The notes: a model not told the origin generated them from the letters alone. A stretch of DNA of 64,000 nt from Nocardia cyriacigeorgica NBRC 100375 (GCF_000308555.1 NZ_BAFY01000052.1:1-64000); one strand, 5' to 3'; positions 33,527 to 43,825 are shown, counted from the first letter of the stretch. Numbers and translations: made by a program.

Positions 33527-34048
33527 ATGAACAAGGCCGTACCGACGAAAGCAGGAGTTGTGAAAGCGAAGGTCCTCCGGATCCTGTCCGTGCTGGGAGC
33601 GGTGGTGGTCGCCGTCGTCGTCGCGCTGTTGACCACCCAGGGCGGCGACGACAAGAGCGCGGGTAGCTCGGTCACCTCGACCAAGGCCACCACGACCAGC
33701 GCGGCCGCTCCGGACGGCATGCCACGTGGCACCGGATCCACCGCGCCGGTGGTGTCCAAAGCGCCCGGCGTCCCCGACCGCGCCTACGCGACGCTGCGCG
33801 AGATCGACGCCGGACGCTGGCCCGGCTCGGCCAACTCACCGGGCACCAAGGGCGGTGACCGGTTCTTCAACCGCGGTGGCGACCTGCCCGCCAAGGACGC
33901 AGGCGGTAAGGCGATCACGTATCAGGAATGGGACGTCAACCCCAAGCAACCCGGCCGTTCCCGCGACGCCGAACGCATCGTCACCGGAAGCGACGGCTCG
34001 GCCTGGTATACCGGTGATCACTACGAAACGTTCACGAGGATGCGCTGA
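33527..34048 (+). CDS. Exported guanyl-specific ribonuclease (RNase Sa/barnase superfamily)
   Basis: A 173-residue protein: basic N-terminus, hydrophobic signal or anchor (ILSVLGAVVVAVVVALL, about 19-35), a Thr/Ser/Pro linker, then a microbial guanyl-RNase domain (about 85-173). The three catalytic residues of RNase Sa are present: Glu in YQEWDV, Arg in AERIVTG and His in GDHYETF, so the enzyme should be active and cut RNA after G. ATG 33527 is listed; GTG 33560, two bases after an AGGAG, is an alternative. The barstar-like inhibitor starts on the last base of its stop codon, a classic toxin/immunity arrangement. Confidence 0.87.
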   Translation: MNKAVPTKAGVVKAKVLRILSVLGAVVVAVVVALLTTQGGDDKSAGSSVTSTKATTTSAAAPDGMPRGTGSTAPVVSKAPGVPDRAYATLREIDAGRWPGSANSPGTKGGDRFFNRGGDLPAKDAGGKAITYQEWDVNPKQPGRSRDAERIVTGSDGSAWYTGDHYETFTRMR

Positions 34049-34524
34049 TGACCATCGCGTTATCGCAGTTCCTGGCTCCGCAGCTGTCGCCGGCGCCGGC
34101 CGTGCGCGAGCCCGCGCCGGTGTTCGGCGCCCTCGATGTGGGGGCGCCGGAGTTCAGCGGCGTCCGTCAGCAGGCGCCGTCCGGGTACCGGGTGCGCGAG
34201 CTGCGCGGCACGAAGATGCGCACGGTGGCCGGGGTTCTCGACGAGTTCGCCGCAGCGCTGCAATTCCCGTACTACTTCGGCGGGAACAAGGACGCGTTCG
34301 ACGATTGCCTGCGCGATCTCGACGACTGTCTCGGCTCGGCCGAGGGGTACGTGGTGGTGATCCGCGATGCCGATCAGGTGCTGGCCGACGCACCGCAGGA
34401 GCGCGCGTGGCTCGCCGCCGCGCTGAGCGAGACGGCCGACTACTGGTGGCGGCGCGAGATCGTTTTCCGGGTGGTCGTGCAGGGTGAACCGGAGGGCCTG
34501 CCGACGATCGGGCTGCATCTGTGA
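34048..34524 (+). CDS. Barstar-family ribonuclease inhibitor
   Basis: Intracellular immunity protein for the preceding RNase. The 158-residue protein has a barstar domain in its second half (about 68-150), recognised by MRTVAGVLDEFAAALQFPYYFGGNKDAFDDCLRDL. FPYYFG-N-DAFDDCL is the barstar helix that plugs guanyl-RNase active sites, with acidic residues along it. The first 65 residues are not part of the domain and have no recognised relative. Start ATG 34048 overlaps the RNase stop codon by one base (TGATG), so the two are translationally coupled. Confidence 0.88.
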   Translation: MTIALSQFLAPQLSPAPAVREPAPVFGALDVGAPEFSGVRQQAPSGYRVRELRGTKMRTVAGVLDEFAAALQFPYYFGGNKDAFDDCLRDLDDCLGSAEGYVVVIRDADQVLADAPQERAWLAAALSETADYWWRREIVFRVVVQGEPEGLPTIGLHL

Positions 34525-34536
34525 CGAGCCCGCCGG

Positions 34537-36307
<1,771 letters not shown>

Positions 36308-36358
36308 CCCGCTCGTCTCGTGCTCGCCGGCTGCGGGGTCCGTCTGAGGGGCTGACAG

Positions 36359-37381
36359 GTGCAGTTGATCGACAACGTCAAAGCGGCGGTTTCCCGGCAG
36401 GTCGCGGCGCGGCCGTGGCTCGACCATCTGGTGCGCGCCGGTGGGCGATATCAGAGTCAGCGCGGCGACTACTTCGCCGCCGGCATCACCTATTTCACGG
36501 TGCTGTCGCTGTTTCCGCTGCTCATGGTGGCCTTCGCCGCAGCCGGTTTCGTCCTGGCGGGCAACCCGGAACTGCTCGACGAGATCGAGCAGCGGGTGGT
36601 CGAGAACATCCCCGGTGAGCTGGGCACCCAGCTCAACGACCTGATCGACCAGGCCATCAGGTCCCGCACCGCGGTCGGCGTCATCGGCCTGCTGACCGGT
36701 CTCTACACCGGCCTGGGCTGGATGGCGAACCTGCGTGCCGCACTGACCGAGCAGTGGGAGCAGAAGACCGAGGACGGAAACTGGTTCGTCACCAAGATCA
36801 ACGACCTCGGCGCGCTGATCGGCCTTGCGCTGGCGTTCGTGGTGTCGCTCGGTCTGTCGGGCCTGGCCTCCAGTGGGCTGGGCGCACAACTGCTCGACCT
36901 GGTCGGCCTGCGTGATGTGCCCGGCGCGCGGTTCGTGCTGTGGCTGTTGTCAACGCTGCTGGCGCTGCTGGCGTCCTGGGCGGTGTTCGCGTGGATGATC
37001 GCGCGGCTGCCCCGGGAGAAGGTCACGCTGGCCAGTGCGGCCAAGGCCGCGGCGCTGGCCGCGGTCGCGTTCGAGGTGTTCAAGATGATCGCCTCGTTCT
37101 ACCTGCAGTCGGTGATGAGCAGCCCGGCGGGCGCGGCGTTCGGCTCGGTGATCGGTCTGATGGTGTTCAGCTACATCACCTATCGGATCGTGCTGTTCGC
37201 GACCGCATGGGCCGCGACGGCCGCCGAGAACGAACCCGAAGCCGAGGTGCCGGTGCCGGGTCCCGCGGTGATCCGGCCACGGATGCAGGACGGGGGCCGG
37301 TTCGGGAGCGGGGCGACGTATTTCGGGGCCGGTGCGGTTGCGGCGCTGGGGCTTTCGCTGTTGCGGCGGCGTCGGCAGTAG
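36359..37381 (+). CDS. YihY/BrkB-family inner membrane protein
   Basis: A 340-residue polytopic membrane protein of the YihY (virulence factor BrkB) family, function unresolved. About six transmembrane helices are visible, with the family motif YFAAGITYFTVLSLFPLLMVAFA (about 40-62) in the first and GLYTGLGWMANLRAAL in the second. The last C-terminal helix is followed by an Arg-rich tail (LLRRRRQ). The GTG start at 36359 has GAGGGG 9 nt upstream. It is co-directional with trpS and convergent with dacB. Confidence 0.88.
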   Translation: MQLIDNVKAAVSRQVAARPWLDHLVRAGGRYQSQRGDYFAAGITYFTVLSLFPLLMVAFAAAGFVLAGNPELLDEIEQRVVENIPGELGTQLNDLIDQAIRSRTAVGVIGLLTGLYTGLGWMANLRAALTEQWEQKTEDGNWFVTKINDLGALIGLALAFVVSLGLSGLASSGLGAQLLDLVGLRDVPGARFVLWLLSTLLALLASWAVFAWMIARLPREKVTLASAAKAAALAAVAFEVFKMIASFYLQSVMSSPAGAAFGSVIGLMVFSYITYRIVLFATAWAATAAENEPEAEVPVPGPAVIRPRMQDGGRFGSGATYFGAGAVAALGLSLLRRRRQ

Positions 37382-37472
37382 CGGGGAGCGCCGGCGCAGG
37401 GCAGACGGTCCGGCGTCCGGTGGCGGAGCAGGAAGGGCCGGTCCGGCTTCGGTGGTGTGGTCGCCGGAAAAC

Positions 37473-38762
37473 TCAGCGGCGCCTGGCGATTCGCCGAGCA
37501 CCGCCGAGCAGCACCAGCACCATGATCGCGCCGCCGACCACCAGCACCCACCGCAGATCGTCACGATCCGGGCCGCCCTGCGACTGCGCCAGGTGCCCGA
37601 CCTCCGAACCCTGCGGCGGCGCGGCGAGCGCGACACCCGTCGGGGCGCTTTCGGTGTCCGCACCGGGCAGGCTGCCCACCGACTCGCCGGGGTCGAGCGC
37701 GAAGCCGTAATCCAGCAGCCGCGCCGCCTGCTCCCACGGCCGGATCGGCAGTACATCGGCTTTCAACAGCGTGACGATCAACCTGCGCCCGTCGCGCTCG
37801 GCCGCCGCGACGAAGGTCTGCCTGGCGTCATCGGTGAAGCCGGTCTTGCCGCCGAGCGCGCCCTCGTAGTTGTAGAGCAGATGGTTGTCGTTGCCGACCG
37901 GGAAACCGGGATGGTCCTGGTCGCCGGGAATGCGCGGGTCGGCCGGGTAGCCGGGGAAATCGATCTGCTCGGTGTGGATCAGTTCGGCGAACAGCGGGAT
38001 CGTCATCGCCTCACGGAACAGCAGCGACAGATCGTAGGCCGAGGTGCTCATACCAGGACCGTCCAGCCCCGACGGCGTCGCGGCGCGGGTATCGAGCGCG
38101 TGCAGCGACTTCGCCAGCTCGTTCATCTTCGCCACCGCGGCATCGTCACCGCCGAGCTGGGCGGCGATCGCGTGCGCGGCGTCGTTGCCGGAAGCCATGA
38201 TCAGCGCCTGCATCAGCTGGCGGTTGGTGTAGCGGCCGCCGGGACCGATGCCGACCCGGGTGCCGTCCACATCGGCGTCGGCTTGGGTCCCGGTGACGAC
38301 GGTATCCAGATCCAGCGTGCGCAACGCCACCGTCGCCAGCAGCACCTTGATCGTGCTGGCCGGGCGGTACCGGCCATGCGGATCCTTGGCGGCCAGCACC
38401 TCGCCGGTGTCCATATCCGACACCATCCACGCCGTCGCCGAGATCTCGGCCGGCACCGGCGGCGCACCATCGGGCACCACCACCCCGCACTCACCCATCC
38501 GCTCACCGCCGATCGGCGGATCCGGCACCGGCAGCGGCTTCGGCGTCGGCTGCCCCGGCTCCGGCACCTCCGACAGATCGATCGGTGGCGGCGGCAGGGT
38601 CCGCTGGGCGCAGTTGTCGGTGTTCGGCGTGGTGAACGGTGTCGTCGTCGGGCCGGTAGTCCCGGTGGGCTCCGCCATCGCAGGGCCGCCCGCCACCGCA
38701 CTCACCGTCAGCACTGCCGCCACCGCCACCGCGGCCCGGCGGCGAAGTTCCCGCATGTTCAT
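37473..38762 (-). CDS. dacB: D-alanyl-D-alanine carboxypeptidase (PBP5/6 type)
   Basis: Trims the terminal D-Ala from peptidoglycan pentapeptides outside the membrane. The 429-residue protein has a Sec signal peptide (cleavage near AMA, residue 30) and a Pro/Thr-rich spacer. The transpeptidase-fold domain carries all three motifs: Ser-x-x-Lys in RPASTIKVLLA (about 135), Ser-Gly-Asn in MASGNDAAHA, and Lys-Thr-Gly in GGKTGFTDDA. A C-terminal transmembrane helix (about 403-422) with RRIARRR tail anchors it. Position after trpS-yihY matches the dacB1 neighbourhood in mycobacteria. Confidence 0.94.
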   Translation of the reverse strand: MNMRELRRRAAVAVAAVLTVSAVAGGPAMAEPTGTTGPTTTPFTTPNTDNCAQRTLPPPPIDLSEVPEPGQPTPKPLPVPDPPIGGERMGECGVVVPDGAPPVPAEISATAWMVSDMDTGEVLAAKDPHGRYRPASTIKVLLATVALRTLDLDTVVTGTQADADVDGTRVGIGPGGRYTNRQLMQALIMASGNDAAHAIAAQLGGDDAAVAKMNELAKSLHALDTRAATPSGLDGPGMSTSAYDLSLLFREAMTIPLFAELIHTEQIDFPGYPADPRIPGDQDHPGFPVGNDNHLLYNYEGALGGKTGFTDDARQTFVAAAERDGRRLIVTLLKADVLPIRPWEQAARLLDYGFALDPGESVGSLPGADTESAPTGVALAAPPQGSEVGHLAQSQGGPDRDDLRWVLVVGGAIMVLVLLGGARRIARRR

Positions 38763-38847
38763 CGCGGGTGAGCCTAGCGGGCGAGGGGGGATTCACCGCG
38801 CCTGGCGGGTGGGCCGTCCGGCAGCTGAAATTTTCCGAACTTGAAGT

Positions 38848-38861
38848 TTCGGGTACCCGAA
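38848..38861. promoter_or_regulatory. Perfect palindrome upstream of sitA (candidate metalloregulator operator)
   Basis: TTCGGGTACCCGAA, a 14-bp perfect palindrome ending 15 bp before the sitA start. CCGAACTT and AAGTTTCGG further left form a second, slightly imperfect dyad (38835-38853). Promoter-proximal position ahead of a Mn/Fe importer suggests binding by a DtxR/MntR-type or similar metalloregulator; the regulator itself is not encoded nearby. Confidence 0.5.
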
Positions 38862-38876
38862 CATTACTATTTGGTA

Positions 38877-39818
38877 GTGGAGAGAGTTCGTTCCTTGCGT
38901 GGTTTTCGTGGTCTGGCGGGGATCGGCGCGTTGGTCACCGCCTGTGCCCTGGCGCTGGGGGTCTCCGGTTGCGGTGCGATCGAGGCCGACGACGGGAAGC
39001 CGACGGTGCTGACCACCTTCACCGTGCTGGCCGATATCGCGGCGAATGTGGCGGGCGAGCATCTCACGGTCGAATCGATCACGAAGCCCGGGGCGGAGAT
39101 TCACGGCTACGAGCCGACTCCAGGCGACATCAAGAAGGCGGCAAAGGCCGATCTGATCCTGGACAACGGGATGAACCTGGAGGCGTGGTTCGGCCAGTTC
39201 GTCGAGGATTCCGAGGCCGCGCACGTGACCGTCAGCGACGGTGTCGCGCCGATGAGCATCACCGAGGACGCCTACCAGGGCAAACCCAATCCGCACGCGT
39301 GGATGTCGCCGCTGAACGTGCGCACCTACGTCGACAACATGGTTGCGGCGTTCAGTGAACTCGACCCCGACCATGCCACCGATTTCCGTGCCAACGGCGA
39401 CAAATACAAAACCGAGCTGCAGCGGGTGCACGACGAGCTCGTCGCCGAGCTGAGTGTGCTGCCGCAACATCAGCGGGCCCTGGTCACCTGTGAGGGCGCG
39501 TTCTCCTACCTCGCCCGCGATGCCGGCCTGACCGAGAAATACATCTGGCCGGTCAACGCCGAACAGCAGGCAACGCCACAGCAGATCACCGCGGCGATCG
39601 AGTTCGTCCGTGCCAACCAGGTGCCCGCGGTGTTCTGCGAATCCACCGTCTCCGACGCGCCGATGCGCAGGGTCGTCGAGGCCACCGGCGCCTCCTTCGG
39701 CGGCGTGCTGTACGTGGACTCGCTGTCCGCACCGGACGGCCCGGTACCGACCTATCTGGAGCTCATCCGCCACGACGCCGGCCTGATCGGCGCCGCACTG
39801 ACCGGGAGCAAGCCATGA
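38877..39818 (+). CDS. sitA: Metal ABC transporter substrate-binding lipoprotein (Mn/Fe type)
   Basis: Cluster A-I (TroA/PsaA) solute-binding lipoprotein that captures Mn2+ or Fe2+ outside the membrane. The 313-residue protein has a lipobox LGVSGC (Cys at about 28). Likely metal ligands are His in EIHGYEPTP, His in NPHAWMSP, Glu in CEGAFSYLAR and Asp in LYVDSLSA. The Glu and Asp, rather than His at the third site and a His-rich loop, point to Mn/Fe rather than Zn. GTG 38877 gives the signal peptide; no Shine-Dalgarno is visible, so leaderless translation is possible. Its stop overlaps the ATPase start (ATGA). Confidence 0.9.
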   Translation: MERVRSLRGFRGLAGIGALVTACALALGVSGCGAIEADDGKPTVLTTFTVLADIAANVAGEHLTVESITKPGAEIHGYEPTPGDIKKAAKADLILDNGMNLEAWFGQFVEDSEAAHVTVSDGVAPMSITEDAYQGKPNPHAWMSPLNVRTYVDNMVAAFSELDPDHATDFRANGDKYKTELQRVHDELVAELSVLPQHQRALVTCEGAFSYLARDAGLTEKYIWPVNAEQQATPQQITAAIEFVRANQVPAVFCESTVSDAPMRRVVEATGASFGGVLYVDSLSAPDGPVPTYLELIRHDAGLIGAALTGSKP

Positions 39819-40552
39819 GCGACCAACCAGCCATCGAGGTCCGCGACGTCACCGTCCATTACGGCTCGGTGCTCGCGCTCGACGCGGTCGACCTGACCGT
39901 CGAATCGGGGCGGGTGTGCGGGCTCATCGGCATGAACGGCTCCGGCAAATCGACGCTGTTCAAGACGATCATGGGCCTGGTCACCCCCGATCGCGGTACC
40001 GTCCGCATCGGCGGCGGCACACCCGCGGCGGCCCGCAAAGCCGGCATGGTCGGCTACGTCCCGCAGAGTGAGGACGTCGACTGGTCGTTCCCGCTGTCGG
40101 TGCGTGATGTCGTGACCACCGGCCGCTACGGGCGGATGGGATTCACCCGGCGGGCCCGGCGCAGCGATCGCGATGCCGTCGACCATGCGCTCGAACGGGT
40201 CGAGCTCACCGAGCTCGCCGACCGGCAGATCGGCCAGCTCTCCGGCGGCCAGCGCAAACGCGCGTTCGTCGCCCGCGGCATCGCCCAGGGAGCGACCGTG
40301 CTGCTGCTGGACGAGCCCTTCGCAGGCGTCGACAAGCGCTCCGAAGCCACCATCACCGGACTGCTGCGGGAACTGGCGGCCGGCGGCGCGACGGTGCTGG
40401 TGTCGACCCACGATCTGCACGCCTTGCCCGGCCTGGCCGACGAAGCGGTGCTGCTCATGCGCAAGGTGCTGATGCATGGCGACCCGGACGAAGCCTTGCG
40501 GCCCGAAAGCCTCGCTCTGGCTTTCGGTCTCGACGTCATGGGGCAGCGGTGA
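39815..40552 (+). CDS. sitB: Metal ABC transporter ATP-binding protein
   Basis: Cytoplasmic ATPase of the importer, 245 residues. Walker A GMNGSGKST (about 39-47), Q-loop YVPQSEDVDWSFP, signature LSGGQRKRAFVARG and Walker B VLLLDEPFAGVD, with H-loop STHDLH, are all intact. The YVPQ.xxVDW..P signature is characteristic of Mn/Zn transporter ATPases. It overlaps sitA by 4 nt (ATGA) and sitC by 4 nt (GTGA), so all three genes are one translationally coupled operon. Confidence 0.94.
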   Translation: MSDQPAIEVRDVTVHYGSVLALDAVDLTVESGRVCGLIGMNGSGKSTLFKTIMGLVTPDRGTVRIGGGTPAAARKAGMVGYVPQSEDVDWSFPLSVRDVVTTGRYGRMGFTRRARRSDRDAVDHALERVELTELADRQIGQLSGGQRKRAFVARGIAQGATVLLLDEPFAGVDKRSEATITGLLRELAAGGATVLVSTHDLHALPGLADEAVLLMRKVLMHGDPDEALRPESLALAFGLDVMGQR

Positions 40553-41436
40553 GTGCGATGGACCCGGTCGATTTCTTCGTGGACCCGCTGCGTTACGAGT
40601 TCATGGTGCGCGCGCTCGCCACCAGCGTGATCGCGGCGGTGGTGTGCGCGGTGCTGTCGTGCTGGCTGGTGCTGATCGGCTGGTCGCTGATGGGCGACGC
40701 GGTCTCGCACGCGGTACTGCCCGGTGTGGTGCTGGCCTACATCGTCGGCGCGCCGTTCGCGGTGGGCGCGGTGATCTTCGGGTTCCTGGCGGTGGCGTTG
40801 ATCGGGGTGGTGCGTGACACCAGCCGGGTGAAGGAGGACGCCGCCATCGGCATCGTATTCACCACGCTGTTCGCGTTCGGTCTGGTGCTGGTGTCGGTGA
40901 CGCCGAGCCAAACCGACCTCAACCACATCATTTTCGGCAACCTGCTCGGTGTGAGCCGCTCGGATCTGCTGCAGATCGCGATCCTGGCCGCGATCGTGTT
41001 CGCCGCGCTGGTCCTCAAACGGCGCGACTTCACCCTCTACGCCTTCGATCCCACCCACGCCCACGCCATCGGCATGAGCCCGCGGCTGCTCGGGGCGGCG
41101 TTGCTCGGGCTGCTGGCGTTGACCTCGGTGGTGGCGTTGCAGGCGGTCGGGGTGATCCTGGTGGTGGCGATGCTGATCATTCCGGGGGCGACCGCGTATC
41201 TGCTGACCGACCGGTTCGGGCGCATGCTCGTCATCGCGCCTACCGTCTCGGCGGCGTGTGCTGTGGTCGGGCTGTATCTGAGCTACCACCTCGATACCGC
41301 TTCGGGCGGGATGATCGTGGTTACCCAGGGCGTCGCGTTCGCGGCGGTGTATCTGTTCGCGCCGCGCCACGGAGTGATCGGGGCTCGGATCGCGGCGGCG
41401 CGGCGCAAAGCGGCCGGGGTCCCCGTCGCTCCCTGA
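40549..41436 (+). CDS. sitC: Metal ABC transporter permease (ABC-3 family)
   Basis: Membrane channel subunit, 295 residues with about eight or nine transmembrane helices, matching ABC-3 permeases (VCAVLSCWLVLIGWSLMGDAVSHAVLPGVV, about 25-54; later TLYAFDPTHAHAIGMSPRLLG and VVALQAVGVILVVAMLIIPGATAYLL). Only one permease gene is present, so it should act as a homodimer. It starts at GTG 40549 inside the end of sitB; ATG 40558 is possible. The operon ends here. Confidence 0.93.
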   Translation: MSAMDPVDFFVDPLRYEFMVRALATSVIAAVVCAVLSCWLVLIGWSLMGDAVSHAVLPGVVLAYIVGAPFAVGAVIFGFLAVALIGVVRDTSRVKEDAAIGIVFTTLFAFGLVLVSVTPSQTDLNHIIFGNLLGVSRSDLLQIAILAAIVFAALVLKRRDFTLYAFDPTHAHAIGMSPRLLGAALLGLLALTSVVALQAVGVILVVAMLIIPGATAYLLTDRFGRMLVIAPTVSAACAVVGLYLSYHLDTASGGMIVVTQGVAFAAVYLFAPRHGVIGARIAAARRKAAGVPVAP

Positions 41437-41692
41437 TCGGTGCTGATCCAGTCGGACGCTCAGGAGTCTTGCGTCCAACCGCGACCCTGTGGTGTCGAGC
41501 CGACCCGTTGCGCAGTTGAGCCACCGCCCCATGCCGCCGAGCCGATGCGAAGCGCCGGCTCGCCACCGTTCGGCCCGGCGCCGATGCGATGCTGCCTGGA
41601 GTCGGCGCACTGCTTCGTCGAGCGATCGGATCGCTGCGTCGAGCCGACGCGTTGTCGCGCTGCACAGCCGTCCGATCCAGGTCGAGCACATC
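41437..41692. repeat. Degenerate 21-bp repeats between sitC and radC
   Basis: A 256-bp non-genic stretch made of imperfect 21-bp units. Copies of GTCGAGCCGACCCGTTGCGC (near 41494) and GTCGAGCCGACGCGTTGTCGC-like sequence (near 41638) are the best preserved. Translated rightward they give a 7-residue period around C-x-V-E-P-T-R; leftward they give R-R-L-D-x-A-like heptads. No start, Shine-Dalgarno or conserved protein is evident. It may be the remnant of a coiled-coil or Cys-repeat gene or of repeat expansion. No terminator was found in it. Confidence 0.5.
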
Positions 41693-42373
41693 TCAGGCCT
41701 CCGGAAGCGCTGGGGCGCTGCGCCATTGCTCGCCCGCGACGACCACGTGATCGAGAAAGCGCAGTCCGACCGTACGCGCCGCCTCGATCAGCAGAGTGCT
41801 CGCACGCCGATCATCGATGCTCGGCGACGGGTCTCCGGACGGATGATTGTGCGCGAGCGCGAAGGCGCGGCCGTCGTGGCGCAGCACCGTATTCAAGATC
41901 TCCCGCACCGGGACCGCCACCTGGTCGATCGCGCCCTCGGCCACGAACACCGGCTGGCGCAAGCGGTTACGCGCATCGCACACCAGCACCAGCAGCCGCT
42001 CCACCCTGGCGCCGGCGAACATCGGCTGCGCGATCCGGGCGACGTCGGCGGCGCCGCGCAGGCACATGGCAGTGGTGGTGCCGTGCCGGGCCCGGTTGGC
42101 CAGGTGGAAGGCGGCGATGATCGAGGCCGCTTTGGCCGCGCCGACACCCGAGCGCATGGCCAGCTCCTCGGGCCGCGCCACCGCCAGTCCGGCGAGACCG
42201 CCGTGCTCGGCGAGCAGTTCGGCCGCCATCTCCAGCGCGCTCTCGCCGCGCCTGCCGTTGCGCAACAACAGGGCGAGCAGTTCTCCGTCGGTGAGGGCGG
42301 CCGGTCCGAGCGCGGCCAGTCGCTCACGCGGACGCTGGGCTGTGGGCAGGTGGGCGATCGGGACCGACATCAT
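41693..42373 (-). CDS. radC: RadC/YeeS family JAB-domain protein
   Basis: A 226-residue RadC family protein: N-terminal helical UPF0758 segment with helix-hairpin-helix (about 70-100, MRSGVGAAKAASIIAAF) and C-terminal JAB/MPN metalloprotease-like domain. The latter has the metal motif AHNHPSGDPSPSIDDRR (His-x-His...Asp) near residue 175. Its role, once thought to be DNA repair, is unsettled. The start is uncertain: ATG 42373 or 42370, immediately after GAGGGGG. The orphan VapB gene lies 83 bp upstream on the same strand. Confidence 0.88.
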   Translation of the reverse strand: MMSVPIAHLPTAQRPRERLAALGPAALTDGELLALLLRNGRRGESALEMAAELLAEHGGLAGLAVARPEELAMRSGVGAAKAASIIAAFHLANRARHGTTTAMCLRGAADVARIAQPMFAGARVERLLVLVCDARNRLRQPVFVAEGAIDQVAVPVREILNTVLRHDGRAFALAHNHPSGDPSPSIDDRRASTLLIEAARTVGLRFLDHVVVAGEQWRSAPALPEA

Positions 42374-42456
42374 TCCCCCTCGGTGCGGCACCGGATGTTG
42401 GACGTCCCGAATGATGCCAGCACCCACCGACAGATTTCGGCCCTCCGCGGCAGGCC

Positions 42457-42654
42457 CTACCTGTCGACGACGACCAGATCCGCGCCGGACCTGCCGGCAC
42501 CGGAAGCGAGCTTCTCGAGGTGCCGCAGCTGCCGCTCGTGCACCACGATGCGGCGCAGCGCTTCGTTGACGGTCGCCGCACTGGTCGAGGTGCCCATGAT
42601 GGCACTCGCCGCGGCGAGCAGTTTCTGGTCGAGATCGATCCGCACGGTCGGCAT
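42457..42654 (-). CDS. Orphan VapB-type (ribbon-helix-helix) antitoxin
   Basis: A 65-residue protein MPTVRIDLDQKLLAAASAIM... with the ribbon-helix-helix start and TVNEALRRIVVHERQLRHLEKL second helix of actinobacterial VapB antitoxins. The Shine-Dalgarno is excellent (GAAGGAGGA, about 5 nt from ATG 42654). No PIN-domain toxin follows; radC is next. It may be a solitary regulator or antitoxin left after toxin loss, or act in trans. The bidirectional region to phhA is 191 bp. Confidence 0.8.
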   Translation of the reverse strand: MPTVRIDLDQKLLAAASAIMGTSTSAATVNEALRRIVVHERQLRHLEKLASGAGRSGADLVVVDR

Positions 42655-42845
42655 GCGTCCTCCTTCGTACATTCGCCATCTTGCGCCATGAACCGGGCGA
42701 ATGTGCGGTGAATGGCGCCGTCGAGACGGCTCACACACGCTCCCCGATGCCCGCATCCGCGCTCGAAGGGCACTAAATGTAGACAGTTTGCGCAGTTGAG
42801 CGTGTGTTCGTTGTCAGTGTGCCGTGGTGGTGCTTGCATCGAAGT

Positions 42846-43730
42846 ATGTTCACCGAAGCGCAGCTCTATTCGCCGGTCACCCGCACCGGTGACGGTGACG
42901 TGACGGTTCATCTGAGCGACGAGCATCCCGGCGTGCACGACCCGGAGTATCGGGCCCGGCGCAACGCGATCGCCGCGCTCGCGCTCGACTACCGGCCCGG
43001 CGGCTCCGTGCCGCACATTGATTACACCGCCGATGAGCAGCAGGTCTGGCAGATCGTGTCCGCCGAACTCGCCCGCAAACACCGCATCTACGCCTGCTCC
43101 GAGGTCCTCGAGGCGGCGTCGCGGCTCGCGCTGCCCACCGACCGTATCCCGCAGCTGGACGAGGTATCGGCAGCACTGCAACCTTTGACCGGATTCCGCT
43201 ATGTCCCGGCTGCCGGCCTGGTGCCGCTGCGCGAGTTCTTCGGCTCCTTCGCGCACCGGATCTTCCACGCCACCCAATACATCCGCCACCATTCGGCGCC
43301 GCTCTATACCCCCGAACCGGACGCCATCCACGAGGTGATCGGCCACGCCAACCAGATCGCCAGCCCCCGCTTCGCCGCCATCTACGAAACTGTCGGCACC
43401 GCCGTCGCACGCCTGGAAACCCAGCAGGCCCTGAAGTTCCTCGCCGACGTCTTCTGGTTCTCCATGGAGTTCGGCGTAGTCCGCGAACACGGCGAAATCC
43501 GTTGCTACGGAGCCGGCCTGCTCTCCTCCTACGGCGAGATAGAAGAATTCCGCGAGGCCGACCTCCGCCCCCTCGACATCGCCGCCATGGGCACCGCCAC
43601 CTACGACATCACCCACTACCAACCCACCCTCTACTGCGCCGACTCGATCGCCGAGATCGAAGACGTCATCGGCGGATTCTTCGCCGAGATGGACGACGAG
43701 ACACCGCTGCGCCTGGCAGCGGCCCGCTGA
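42846..43730 (+). CDS. phhA: Phenylalanine 4-monooxygenase (pterin-dependent)
   Basis: Non-haem iron, tetrahydropterin-dependent hydroxylase converting phenylalanine to tyrosine. The 294-residue protein is the single catalytic domain of aromatic amino acid hydroxylases. Iron ligands are His and His in DAIHEVIGHANQI (about residues 163-168) and Glu in FWFSMEFGVV (about 208). FEATQYIRH-like FHATQYIRHHSAPLYTPEPD precedes them. ATG 42846 is preferred to the upstream frame from 42804. It is a single gene followed by a very strong terminator; no pterin dehydratase is adjacent. The substrate could also be tryptophan, but length and context favour phenylalanine. Confidence 0.9.
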   Translation: MFTEAQLYSPVTRTGDGDVTVHLSDEHPGVHDPEYRARRNAIAALALDYRPGGSVPHIDYTADEQQVWQIVSAELARKHRIYACSEVLEAASRLALPTDRIPQLDEVSAALQPLTGFRYVPAAGLVPLREFFGSFAHRIFHATQYIRHHSAPLYTPEPDAIHEVIGHANQIASPRFAAIYETVGTAVARLETQQALKFLADVFWFSMEFGVVREHGEIRCYGAGLLSSYGEIEEFREADLRPLDIAAMGTATYDITHYQPTLYCADSIAEIEDVIGGFFAEMDDETPLRLAAAR

Positions 43731-43825
43731 AACTGTCGGCACGGTCGAATCGCTGTGCGATGGCGCGGATGGTTGCCATAGCGGCGGCAGGAATGCCGCT
43801 CAGTCGGTCGAGGGCAACTGAACGG

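Noticed and set aside
40126-41691. 521-codon minus-strand frame starting just after radC
   Set aside because: Opens in degenerate repeats and runs antisense through sitC and sitB; no recognisable domain.
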